Origin: Gallionella sp.
GTDB taxonomy: Bacteria > Pseudomonadota > Gammaproteobacteria > Burkholderiales > Gallionellaceae
Reading direction: 5' to 3'
Assembly (NCBI GenBank): GCA_023229845.1
Contig: JALNYK010000019.1
Coordinates: 1-62,080, forward strand
DNA: 62,080 nucleotides
This document shows positions 16,118 to 23,796 of the stretch, in pieces. The position numbers were made by a program, and so were the translations under genes. The first letter of the stretch is position 1. Every line of letters starts with the position of its first letter. A model generated the notes under the pieces. The model searched no databases and was not told the origin of the DNA. It was given only the letters and a program-made list of their open reading frames with translations.

Positions 16118-17167
16118 ATGGGTTTGGGGCCGGTGATGCTGGACGTGTTGGGCAAAACGCTCACCGCAGAGGATGAGCAACGCTTGCGTCATCCGCGGGT
16201 CGGCGGGGTGATTCTATTTGCGCGCAATTACGAGTCGCCGTCGCAGTTGTGCGAGTTGACTGCGGCGATACGCGCTGTGCGTTCGCCGCCGCTGTTGATC
16301 GCGGTGGATCACGAGGGCGGAAGGGTGCAGCGTTTTCGCGAGGGCTTCACGAAGATTCCGGCAATGCGCGAGCTGGGTAAGGTGTGGGACGAGCACCCGC
16401 AGCGCGCGCGCCATCTGGCGCAGCAGGCGGGTTATGTGCTGGCCGCGGAGCTGCGCGCCTGCGGCGTGGACTTCAGTTTCACGCCGGTGCTGGATGTCGA
16501 CTACGGGCAGAGCAGTGTGATCGGCGACCGTGCGTTCCACAGCGATCCGCAGGCAATCGCCGAGCTGGCTCACAGCCTGCTGCTGGGGTTGAAGCAGGGC
16601 GGCATGCATACCGTCGGCAAGCATTTTCCCGGTCACGGTTATGTGAAGGCGGATTCGCATCTGGACATTCCGGTGGACGAACGCGAGTTCGTCGATATCG
16701 AGATGTGCGATTTGATCCCGTTCAAGCGCATGGTCGACTATGGTCTGTCCGCGGTGATGCCGGCGCATGTGATCTACCCGAAGGTGGACAACCGTCCGGC
16801 GGGTTTCTCGTCGGTCTGGCTGAAGCAGGTGCTGCGCGAACAGCTCGGTTTCGAGGGAGTGATCTTCAGTGACGACCTGTCGATGGAGGGGGCGACCGTC
16901 GCCGGCGGCATCGTGCAGCGCGCCTCGGCGGCGCTGAATGCGGGTTGCGACATGGTGCTGGTGTGCAACAAGCCGGAGTCGGCGGACGAGTTGCTGCGTG
17001 GGCTGCACTGGGAGATGCCGGCAGTCAGCAAAGCCCGTCTGGTGCAGATGCGCGGTCGGTCGCATCCGGAAACGCTGGATCAGTTGCATGAGCAAAAAGT
17101 GTTTCTGAAAGCGCTGGACGAGGTGGCGGCAATCGGCAAGAGCAATGCCGAATTGCCCTTGGCCTGA
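16118..17167 (+). CDS. nagZ: Beta-N-acetylhexosaminidase NagZ
   Basis: A 349-residue glycoside hydrolase family 3 enzyme that removes N-acetylglucosamine from anhydromuropeptides during cytoplasmic peptidoglycan recycling. The TIM barrel shows GGVILFARNY, LIAVDHEGGRVQRFREGFT, the flexible loop with the catalytic His/Asp (GKHFPGHGYVKADSHLDIP) and the nucleophile region IFSDDLSMEGA. ATG codons occur at 16112 and 16118; GGGGA sits 6 bases before the second, which I prefer. A TATAAT lies at 16076-16081. Confidence 0.95.
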   Translation: MGLGPVMLDVLGKTLTAEDEQRLRHPRVGGVILFARNYESPSQLCELTAAIRAVRSPPLLIAVDHEGGRVQRFREGFTKIPAMRELGKVWDEHPQRARHLAQQAGYVLAAELRACGVDFSFTPVLDVDYGQSSVIGDRAFHSDPQAIAELAHSLLLGLKQGGMHTVGKHFPGHGYVKADSHLDIPVDEREFVDIEMCDLIPFKRMVDYGLSAVMPAHVIYPKVDNRPAGFSSVWLKQVLREQLGFEGVIFSDDLSMEGATVAGGIVQRASAALNAGCDMVLVCNKPESADELLRGLHWEMPAVSKARLVQMRGRSHPETLDQLHEQKVFLKALDEVAAIGKSNAELPLA

Positions 17168-17228
17168 GCGCTTGAGATAATCCGGGCGGTTTTATTACGC
17201 GTATTTTTCGCATATCGGTATCCAGAAC

Positions 17229-18482
17229 ATGAGTGAATTACAAACGGCCTTGCTGGCGATCGGGTTCGGCGTGATCGTCGCGGTGTATGTCTACGGCTGG
17301 TGGCAACAGCGCAAGTATCGGCAGAAGTTCGGTGCGGCGTTCAAGTCGGCCCATGCGGATGCGCTGTATCAGGAGAGCCCCGCGCGCTCGTTGCCGGAAC
17401 TGGAGGACGAGCCGGAACTTCCGGTGCCGGCAGCGGCGGTGGAGCATTTCGTGAGTGCGGAGGAAGAGGCAGTTGAGCCGGTTGCGGAGACTGTCGATGA
17501 CTTCACGCCCGAGGAGCATGCATCCGCAGAAACTCAGGTCGAAGAGCCGACGCTAGACGAAGAAATGTCGGAAGAACAACCGAGCGAGGAGGCAGCTCCC
17601 GAAGAGGTTGCGACGGAGACGGGACAGGTTGTGGCGCAGGACGAGAGTTGTGCGTTGCTCGATTTGCGCAGCGATTTCATCGTCGAACTGAATCTCGCCG
17701 AGCCGTCGCCGGCGTCGGCGCTGGCCGGGTTGTGGCAGCGCAAATTCGATTTCGGCAAGCCGGTGCTGGTGTGCGGACTGACGCTGTCCGGGCCATCCTC
17801 CGGAGCGCGCTGGGAGCGCGCGGTCGCCGAGGGCGCGATGCTGTATTCGCGTTTCCGCATCGCGCTGCAACTGGTCGACCGCGGCGGCGCAATCAGCCCC
17901 GCGAAGCTGGCGGACTTTCGCGACCTGGTGCTGGGGATCGCCCGACACATCAAGGCCGACGCGAATGTGCCGGACGTGCCGCAGACGCACCAGAATGCGC
18001 TGGAGCTGGATGCGTTCTGCGCCGATGTCGACCAGATGGTCGGCGTGAATCTGGTGGTGCCGGGCGAGCGCCTGCTGTCCGGCGCGCGTATCGCCGAGGC
18101 TGCCGTATTGCAGGGGCTGACGCTGGAGGCGGACGGCGCGTTCCACCTGCTAGGCGCGCACGGCCACAGCCTGTTCAGCTTGATCAACATCGACAGCATG
18201 CCGTTCCAGCACCACACGCTGGCGAATCACACCACGCGCGGCCTGACGCTGCTGCTGGATGTGCCGCGCGTAGATAGCCCCGCGGTGCAGTTCGACCGCA
18301 TGCTGGTCGCCGCGCATGGCTTGGCCCGCGAACTGCAGCTCAATCTGGTGGACGACCACCGCGTGGTGCTGAGCGAGGCGGGGCTGGCGCGTATCCGCGA
18401 CCAGATCGTCGGCGTCGAGGCGAAGATGGTCGATCACGGCATCGCCCCCGGCAGCGCGCAGGCGCGCAGGCTGTTCGCCTGA
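17229..18482 (+). CDS. zipA: Cell division protein ZipA
   Basis: A 417-residue FtsZ-ring tether of the inner membrane. It has an N-terminal membrane anchor (about residues 6-24, TALLAIGFGVIVAVYVYGWW), a basic patch, a long Glu/Pro/Ala-rich linker (about 50-135), and a C-terminal FtsZ-binding domain (about 170-400, with MLYSRFRIALQLVDRGG and FHLLGAHGHSLFSLINIDS). zipA directly upstream of ligA is a conserved arrangement in Proteobacteria. Its TGA shares one base with the ligA ATG. Confidence 0.88.
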   Translation: MSELQTALLAIGFGVIVAVYVYGWWQQRKYRQKFGAAFKSAHADALYQESPARSLPELEDEPELPVPAAAVEHFVSAEEEAVEPVAETVDDFTPEEHASAETQVEEPTLDEEMSEEQPSEEAAPEEVATETGQVVAQDESCALLDLRSDFIVELNLAEPSPASALAGLWQRKFDFGKPVLVCGLTLSGPSSGARWERAVAEGAMLYSRFRIALQLVDRGGAISPAKLADFRDLVLGIARHIKADANVPDVPQTHQNALELDAFCADVDQMVGVNLVVPGERLLSGARIAEAAVLQGLTLEADGAFHLLGAHGHSLFSLINIDSMPFQHHTLANHTTRGLTLLLDVPRVDSPAVQFDRMLVAAHGLARELQLNLVDDHRVVLSEAGLARIRDQIVGVEAKMVDHGIAPGSAQARRLFA

Positions 18483-20542
18483 TGGATCACGCGGCACGTA
18501 TTGCGCAACTGCGCGAAGAGATCGAGCGGCACAGTTATAACTATTACGTGCTGGATGCACCGACGATCCCGGATGCGGAGTACGACAAGCTGTTCCGCGA
18601 ACTGGAATCACTCGAAACGCAATATCCCGAACTGCTGACGCCAGATTCGCCCACGCAGCGCGTCGGCGGCAAGGTGCTGGACGGTTTCGCGCCAGTGAAG
18701 CATGTCGTGCCCATGCTGTCGATACGCACCGAGACCGATACCGAGGCGAGCGGCGCATCCAACTTCGACACGCGCGTGAAGAATGCGCTGGGGGCGGCGG
18801 ACGAGATCGAATATGCCTGCGAGCTGAAGTTCGACGGACTCGCGGTCAACCTGCGCTACGAGCGCGGCATGCTGGTGCAGGCCGCTACGCGCGGCGACGG
18901 CGAGACCGGCGAAGACGTGACGCAGAACGTGCGCACCATCCACTGCATCCCGCTGCATCTGAAAGACTGCGCCGCCGAGGTGCTGGAAGTGCGCGGCGAG
19001 GTGTACATGTCGCGCCGCGACTTCAATCGCTACAACGAGAAGCAGCGCGAACTGGAATTGCAGACATTGGTGAATCCGCGCAACGGCGCGGCGGGCAGCA
19101 TCCGCCAACTCGATCCAAGATTGACTGCTAAGCGTCCGCTGTCGTTTTTCTCCTATGGACTGGGCGAAGTGCGGGGCTGGACTCTGCCCGCAACGCACAG
19201 CGCGGTGCTGGATCAGTTGGCTCAAATGGGCATGCCGGTATGCAATGAACGCGCGGTTGTGTGCGGTGCGCAAGGGCTGGTTGAATTCCATCAGCGTGTC
19301 GCCGGGAAACGCGACACGCTGCCGTTCGATATCGACGGCGTGGTGTACAAGGTCAACAGCCTCGCGCTGCAACGGGAGCTCGGCTTCGTCTCGCGCGAAC
19401 CTCGCTGGGCGGTCGCACACAAGTTTCCGGCTGAAGAGCAACTCACTGTGGTGAACGACATCGACATCCAGGTGGGACGCACCGGCAAGCTGACGCCGGT
19501 CGCGAAACTCGAACCCGTCTTCGTCGGCGGCACGACGGTGTCGAACGCCACGCTGCACAACGAGGGCGAAACTCGGCGCAAGGACGTGCGCATCGGCGAC
19601 ACGGTGATTGTGCGCCGTGCGGGCGATGTGATTCCCGAAGTGGCCGGCGTAGTGCTGGAGCGACGTCCAGCGAATGTCGGCGAGCCGTTCGATTTATACC
19701 GGCGGCTGGGCGGTCATTGCCCGGTGTGCGGTAGCGCCATCGTGCGCGAAGAGGGCGAGGCCGACTGGCGTTGCAGCGGCGGCCTGTTCTGTCCGGCGCA
19801 ACGCAAGCAAGCGCTGCTGCATTTCGCCGGTCGTCGCGCGATGGACATCGAGGGGCTGGGCGACAAGCTGGTCGAGCAACTGGTGGACGGCGGCATCGTG
19901 CATACCCCCGCCGATCTTTACATCCTGGGCATGTCGGCGCTGGCCGATCTGGAACGCATGGGCGAGAAGTCTGCGCTCAACCTGCTGGAAGCCATCGAGA
20001 AGAGCAAACGCACCACGCTGGCGCGCTTCGTCTATGCGTTGGGTATCCGCAACGTGGGCGAGGCGACGGCGAAAGATCTGGCGCGCCACTTCGGCAAGCT
20101 GGAACGCCTGATGCAGGCCGATGAGGCGGCTTTGAAACAGGTGCCCGACGTCGGCCCCATCGTGGCGCAAAGCCTGCTCGCCTTCTTTGCCGAGCCGCAC
20201 AATCTCGAAGTCGTCGATGCATTGCGTCGCCGTGGTGTGGAATGGGACGAACACGAAGGCGACGGCGATCAGGTGTTGCCGCTCACCGGCAAGACCTTCG
20301 TGCTCACCGGAACGCTCGCCAGTATGAGCCGCGATGAGGCAAAATCGCGGCTGGAAGCGCTGGGCGCCAAGGTCGCCGGTTCGGTGTCGAAGAAAACCGA
20401 TTGTGTGGTGGCGGGAGCGGAAGCCGGAAGCAAGCTCGATAAAGCGCGCGAATTGAATGTGGCGGTGTGGGACGAAGCCGCGTTGCTGGAGTATTTGCGC
20501 GAGAGCGAGAAGACGATTGATCCGCAGATTGATGCAGATTAA
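18482..20542 (+). CDS. ligA: NAD-dependent DNA ligase LigA
   Basis: A 686-residue ligase sealing nicks in replication and repair. Ia domain and adenylation domain contain the nucleotidyl Lys motif CELKFDGLAVNLRYERG (about residues 115-131). The OB fold, a four-Cys zinc finger (CPVCGSAIVREEGE...CSGGLFC), helix-hairpin-helix repeats (MGEKSALNLLEAIEKSK) and a C-terminal BRCT domain (LTGKTFVLTGTLASMSRDEA) follow. Full length with no breaks. Confidence 0.98.
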   Translation: MDHAARIAQLREEIERHSYNYYVLDAPTIPDAEYDKLFRELESLETQYPELLTPDSPTQRVGGKVLDGFAPVKHVVPMLSIRTETDTEASGASNFDTRVKNALGAADEIEYACELKFDGLAVNLRYERGMLVQAATRGDGETGEDVTQNVRTIHCIPLHLKDCAAEVLEVRGEVYMSRRDFNRYNEKQRELELQTLVNPRNGAAGSIRQLDPRLTAKRPLSFFSYGLGEVRGWTLPATHSAVLDQLAQMGMPVCNERAVVCGAQGLVEFHQRVAGKRDTLPFDIDGVVYKVNSLALQRELGFVSREPRWAVAHKFPAEEQLTVVNDIDIQVGRTGKLTPVAKLEPVFVGGTTVSNATLHNEGETRRKDVRIGDTVIVRRAGDVIPEVAGVVLERRPANVGEPFDLYRRLGGHCPVCGSAIVREEGEADWRCSGGLFCPAQRKQALLHFAGRRAMDIEGLGDKLVEQLVDGGIVHTPADLYILGMSALADLERMGEKSALNLLEAIEKSKRTTLARFVYALGIRNVGEATAKDLARHFGKLERLMQADEAALKQVPDVGPIVAQSLLAFFAEPHNLEVVDALRRRGVEWDEHEGDGDQVLPLTGKTFVLTGTLASMSRDEAKSRLEALGAKVAGSVSKKTDCVVAGAEAGSKLDKARELNVAVWDEAALLEYLRESEKTIDPQIDAD

Positions 20543-20606
20543 GAATCGCAGGAAAAATTTGTGCGAATCTGCGGATGGATTTTTTAACCCGGATAATCCA
20601 ATAAGC

Positions 20607-20734
20607 CGTCATTCCGGCGAAAGCCAGAATCCAGATAATTGAAAATTTCCCGCGCAAGCGGGACAACATTATGGTTCTGTCTGCTTCGCAGAGTATTTTT
20701 TTATAACTGGATTCCGGCTTTCGCCGGAATGACG
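20607..20734. repeat. MITE-like repeat: two inverted 28-bp palindromic termini
   Basis: A 28-base sequence at 20607-20634 recurs inverted at 20707-20734 with a single mismatch. Each terminus is itself a hairpin (ATTCCGGC, GAAA or TTTC loop, GCCGGAAT). The 72-base interior has another perfect hairpin (TCCCGC-GCAA-GCGGGA) and TCTGC-TTC-GCAGA followed by a T run, which may end ligA transcription. Palindromes of this kind (ATTCCGGCGAAAGCCGGAAT) are dispersed in many proteobacterial genomes and resemble neisserial dRS3 units. Confidence 0.75.
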
Positions 20735-20784
20735 CAGTTTTGTGCTAATGAATTATTTGAATTGAATTCAATGAGGTGGTCGTT

Positions 20785-21651
20785 TTGAAGAAGATAACGA
20801 AAGCTGTTTTTCCAGTCGCCGGTCTCGGCAGCCGCTTCCTGCCCGCGACTAAGGCCACCGCCAAGGAAATGCTGCCGGTGGTGGACAAGCCGCTGATCCA
20901 GTATGCGGTGGAGGAAGCGGTGGCGGCGGGCATCACCGATATGGTGTTCATCACCGGACGCCACAAGCGCGCGATCGAGGATCATTTCGACAAGGCCTAT
21001 GAACTGGAGGCGACGCTGGAAGCGGCAGGCAAGACCGAACTGCTGCGCATCGTGCAGGAAGTCGTACCCAAACATGTGAACTGCATTTACATCCGCCAAG
21101 CCCAGCCGCTGGGGTTGGGGCACGCGGTGCTGTGCGCGAAGCCGGTGGTGCAGGACGAGCCGTTCGCGGTATTGCTGGCCGACGACCTGATCGATGGCGA
21201 GCCGCCCATCGTCAAACAGATGGTGGAAGTGTTCGGCAGGCATCAATGCTCCATCCTCGGCGTGCAGGATGTGCCGCGCGCGCATACCGGGCAATACGGC
21301 ATCGTCAGTTGCAGCAATCTGGAGCAGAACATCGAGAAGGTGCATGGCATCGTGGAGAAGCCGAAGCCAGAAGTCGCGCCGTCCACGCTCGCGGTGGTCG
21401 GTCGCTATATCCTGACACCGCGCATCTTCCATCATCTGGAAAACGTCCAGCCCGGCGCAGGCGGCGAAATTCAGCTTACCGACGGTATCGCCGCGTTGAT
21501 GCTGGAAGAGCAGTTGCTGGCTTACCGTTTCAATGGAATTCGTTACGACTGCGGTTCCAAGCTCGGTTATCTGCAAGCGCAGGTCGCGCTCGGTCTGAAA
21601 CACAAAGAGCTGCGCGCCGACTTTGCGGAATATCTGAAGACGGTCGTTTGA
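20785..21651 (+). CDS. galU: UTP-glucose-1-phosphate uridylyltransferase
   Basis: A 288-residue enzyme making UDP-glucose from glucose 1-phosphate and UTP for envelope polysaccharides. The nucleotide-binding motif AVFPVAGLGSRFLPATKATAKEMLPV and the later VEKPKPEVAPS and GEIQLTDGIAALM identify it. TTG at 20785 gives the standard N-terminus MKKITKAVFPVAG and has GAGGTGG 5 bases upstream; a GTG at 20776 is in frame but overlaps that ribosome site. An AT-rich palindrome (ATTGAATTCAAT) lies just upstream. Confidence 0.95.
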   Translation: MKKITKAVFPVAGLGSRFLPATKATAKEMLPVVDKPLIQYAVEEAVAAGITDMVFITGRHKRAIEDHFDKAYELEATLEAAGKTELLRIVQEVVPKHVNCIYIRQAQPLGLGHAVLCAKPVVQDEPFAVLLADDLIDGEPPIVKQMVEVFGRHQCSILGVQDVPRAHTGQYGIVSCSNLEQNIEKVHGIVEKPKPEVAPSTLAVVGRYILTPRIFHHLENVQPGAGGEIQLTDGIAALMLEEQLLAYRFNGIRYDCGSKLGYLQAQVALGLKHKELRADFAEYLKTVV

Positions 21652-22202
21652 TGATAGGCGACCCAGAGGCGCGCGACATCCTGGCCCGGGCCGATCTGCT
21701 CTGTTCTGCGGAAAAAGTGCAGGACGCGGTGCGCCGGGTGGCGCAGGAGATCAATGCAGCGCTGGCAGGCAAGCATCCGCTGGTGTTGTCGGTGATGGGC
21801 GGTGCGGTGGTGTTCAGCGGCCAGTTGCTGCCCATGCTGGAATTCCCGCTGGATTTCGACTACCTGCATGTGTCGCGTTACGGCAACGCGCAGCAGGGCG
21901 GCGAACTGCACTGGAAGGTCGCGCCGCGCGAGAATGTGCGCGGTCGCGTGGTGCTGGTGCTGGACGACATTCTCGACGAAGGCGAGACGCTGCAGGCGAT
22001 CAAACAGCGCGTGCTGGACCTGGGTGCGACGGCGTTCTACAGCGCGGTGTTCGCCGACAAGGAGAATGGCAAGACGAAGCCCATCCGCGCCGATTTCGTC
22101 GGCATGGAATTGTCGAACCGTTTCGTGTTCGGCTACGGGATGGATATACATGGTGCGTGGCGCAACCTGCCCGCGATTTATGCAGTGAAGGAGAGAGAAT
22201 AA
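21651..22202 (+). CDS. Hypoxanthine-guanine phosphoribosyltransferase
   Basis: A 183-residue purine phosphoribosyltransferase converting hypoxanthine or guanine plus PRPP to IMP or GMP. The PRPP-binding loop reads VVLVLDDILDEGETLQAIKQ (about residues 100-119), preceded by LVLSVMGGAVVFSGQLL and FDYLHVSRYG. It overlaps galU by one base and mtnP by one base (TAATG). The coupling to mtnP suggests it rescues the hypoxanthine released by that enzyme. Confidence 0.92.
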   Translation: MIGDPEARDILARADLLCSAEKVQDAVRRVAQEINAALAGKHPLVLSVMGGAVVFSGQLLPMLEFPLDFDYLHVSRYGNAQQGGELHWKVAPRENVRGRVVLVLDDILDEGETLQAIKQRVLDLGATAFYSAVFADKENGKTKPIRADFVGMELSNRFVFGYGMDIHGAWRNLPAIYAVKERE

Positions 22203-22948
22203 TGCTCGCAATCATCGGAGGTCGCGGCCTGACAGAGCTGGCCAACCTGAAGATCACTCACCGGCAGGTGTTGCGCACACCTTACGGCGAGCCGTCCGGC
22301 GCATTCATGTTCGGCACGCTGAACCAGCACGAGGTGATCTTCGTGGCGCGCCACGGCTATGGGCATACTATCCCGCCGCATCTGGTGAACTACCGCGCCA
22401 ACCTGTGGGCGCTCCGCGAGCAGGGCGTGAGCGAGGTCATCTCGGTGGCGACGGTGGGCGGCATACGTGCCGACCTGACGCCGGGTGTCGTCGTCGTGCC
22501 GGACCAAATCATCGATTACACCCACGGGCGAGATTCGACCTACTTCGACACCGGCGACTCGCGCTACACCAATGCCAATTTCGCGCTGCCGTACAGCCCC
22601 GAACTGCGCAGCCGCATCCTGAAGAGTGCGGGCCTCGCCGGACAGGCTTGCGTCGATGGCGGGGTGTATGCGGCGACGCAGGGGCCGCGCCTGGACAGCA
22701 TCGCCGAGGTCAACCGTTACGAGCGCGACGGCGCCGATATGATAGGCATGACCGGCATGCCGGAAACCGCGCTGGCGATGGAGCTGGAGCTGAAGTACGC
22801 GACGATAGCCGTTGTCGCGAACTACGCGGCGGGCCGCGGCGACAGCAAATACGGCATCAATATGGAGCAGGTCAGCGCCACCGCCACCGCGACGATGGAT
22901 CAGGTACGCGGCATTCTGGAATGCGTGGTGAATTGCAGCGAAGACTGA
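22202..22948 (+). CDS. mtnP: S-methyl-5'-thioinosine phosphorylase (MTAP/PNP family)
   Basis: A 248-residue member of the MTAP/purine nucleoside phosphorylase family, which splits methylthio-nucleosides with phosphate. Signatures are ARHGYGHTIPPHLVNYRANLW, DQIIDYTHGRDSTYFD and EVNRYERDGADMIGMTGMPE. At the purine-base site the sequence is VVANYAAGRGDS, with Asn where adenosine-type MTAPs have the Asp pair (TDYD); Asn favours a 6-oxopurine, so methylthioinosine is the likelier substrate, as in Pseudomonas MTIP. It is the last gene of galU-HGPRT-mtnP. Confidence 0.85.
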   Translation: MLAIIGGRGLTELANLKITHRQVLRTPYGEPSGAFMFGTLNQHEVIFVARHGYGHTIPPHLVNYRANLWALREQGVSEVISVATVGGIRADLTPGVVVVPDQIIDYTHGRDSTYFDTGDSRYTNANFALPYSPELRSRILKSAGLAGQACVDGGVYAATQGPRLDSIAEVNRYERDGADMIGMTGMPETALAMELELKYATIAVVANYAAGRGDSKYGINMEQVSATATATMDQVRGILECVVNCSED

Positions 22949-22955
22949 GCGCGCA

Positions 22956-22982
22956 TAAAAAAAGCCCGCCGAAGCGGGCTTG
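22956..22982 (-). terminator. Rho-independent terminator of the prepilin gene (possibly bidirectional)
   Basis: AAGCCCGC and GCGGGCTT form a perfect 8-pair stem with a 4-base loop. Read on the minus strand it runs into a long T tract, as expected for the pilin gene ending at 23006. On the plus strand the same hairpin follows mtnP but has few U residues after it. Confidence 0.85.
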
Positions 22983-23005
22983 AATGTCACGCCGGGTAAG
23001 GGTGT

Positions 23006-23638
23006 TTACAGCGCTCGGCAAACTACATATAGCGAATCGGAGCTATCTTCGTAAACCGTTGCCTGTGTGCCGAGGGTGTTATCGGTGAATCCGCGCACCG
23101 ATCCGCTGTTCGGCTTACCGTCGTCGAACTGGCTGTCGACCGCGTTGGCGATCTTGCCGGAGAGGTTGGTCGAGCAGATCGCGTGTCCGGCCAGACCGGT
23201 GACGCCATTTTGCACCCCGAGAATGCCGCCGACCGCATTCAGCGGCTGCTTGATGGCTTCCGTCGTCGAGCTGGTGTCCCCGCCGATGAATCCGGCGAGC
23301 CGGAGATGTGCCCAGAAAGCATTGCTTTCAAGCGTGGAAGTGTTGGGGGCATCGTAAGCGCCGGTGATTATGCCATTGTCGAGCGTGCCTCCCGTACCGA
23401 GCGGAGCGGATGCGCCCCAGCGCGAAGTTACATTGCCGTCGTCGCCCGGCAGTCTCTTGTAACGATCCTGATAACCGAGCACGCCGACCGATACTGCGTT
23501 GAAGTCATTGGCGACATTCTTGACCTTCGCCTGCGTGATGAGCTCCTGTCCCTTGAGTACGCCGCCGAGCAGCAGGCCGATGATGACCAGCACGATGGCG
23601 ATTTCGATGAGGGTAAAGCCTGATTGATAGCGTTTCAT
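23006..23638 (-). CDS. Type IV prepilin-like protein (class III signal)
   Basis: A 210-residue exported pilin-like protein. The N-terminus MKRYQSG/FTLIEIAIVLVIIGLLLGGVL is a type III signal: PilD would cut after Gly7, leaving N-methyl-Phe with Glu at position 5 of the mature form. The hydrophobic helix then continues into VKNVANDFNAVSVGVLGYQDRYKRLPGDD, typical of minor or MshA/PilA-like pilins, and the C-terminal part has two Cys pairs that could make disulphides (AICST..., VVCRAL). The start at 23638 follows GGGAGA. A sigma-54 promoter lies just upstream, and no other pilus genes are nearby. Confidence 0.85.
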   Translation of the reverse strand: MKRYQSGFTLIEIAIVLVIIGLLLGGVLKGQELITQAKVKNVANDFNAVSVGVLGYQDRYKRLPGDDGNVTSRWGASAPLGTGGTLDNGIITGAYDAPNTSTLESNAFWAHLRLAGFIGGDTSSTTEAIKQPLNAVGGILGVQNGVTGLAGHAICSTNLSGKIANAVDSQFDDGKPNSGSVRGFTDNTLGTQATVYEDSSDSLYVVCRAL

Positions 23639-23678
23639 TATGATAGTCTCCCATTTGTTATTTAGGCACACTGAGAGC

Positions 23679-23694
23679 AGCAAATGCCATGCCA
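23679..23694 (-). promoter_or_regulatory. Sigma-54 promoter of the prepilin gene
   Basis: The minus strand reads TGGCATGGCATTTGCT, matching the sigma-54 consensus TGGCACGNNNNTTGCW at every defined position except one (T for C), with the correct GG-GC spacing. Transcription would start near 23668, leaving a leader of about 30 bases with the ribosome site. Many type IV pilin genes are driven this way by PilR-type activators. Confidence 0.8.
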
Positions 23695-23796
23695 ATGCCG
23701 GTTCTGGCCGGCTTTGCCGCTGAGTGCGAGGGTGAGACGGTTTTTTGGCAGGCTTGCCATGGGGTGCTGACGAAAATTCGACGGATTGATGACGAG

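Noticed and set aside
15798..16136. Plus-strand frame with GHPQ repeats as a possible gene
   Set aside because: It has no ribosome site, runs into the nagZ start, and the repeats only reflect the 12-bp DNA repeat.
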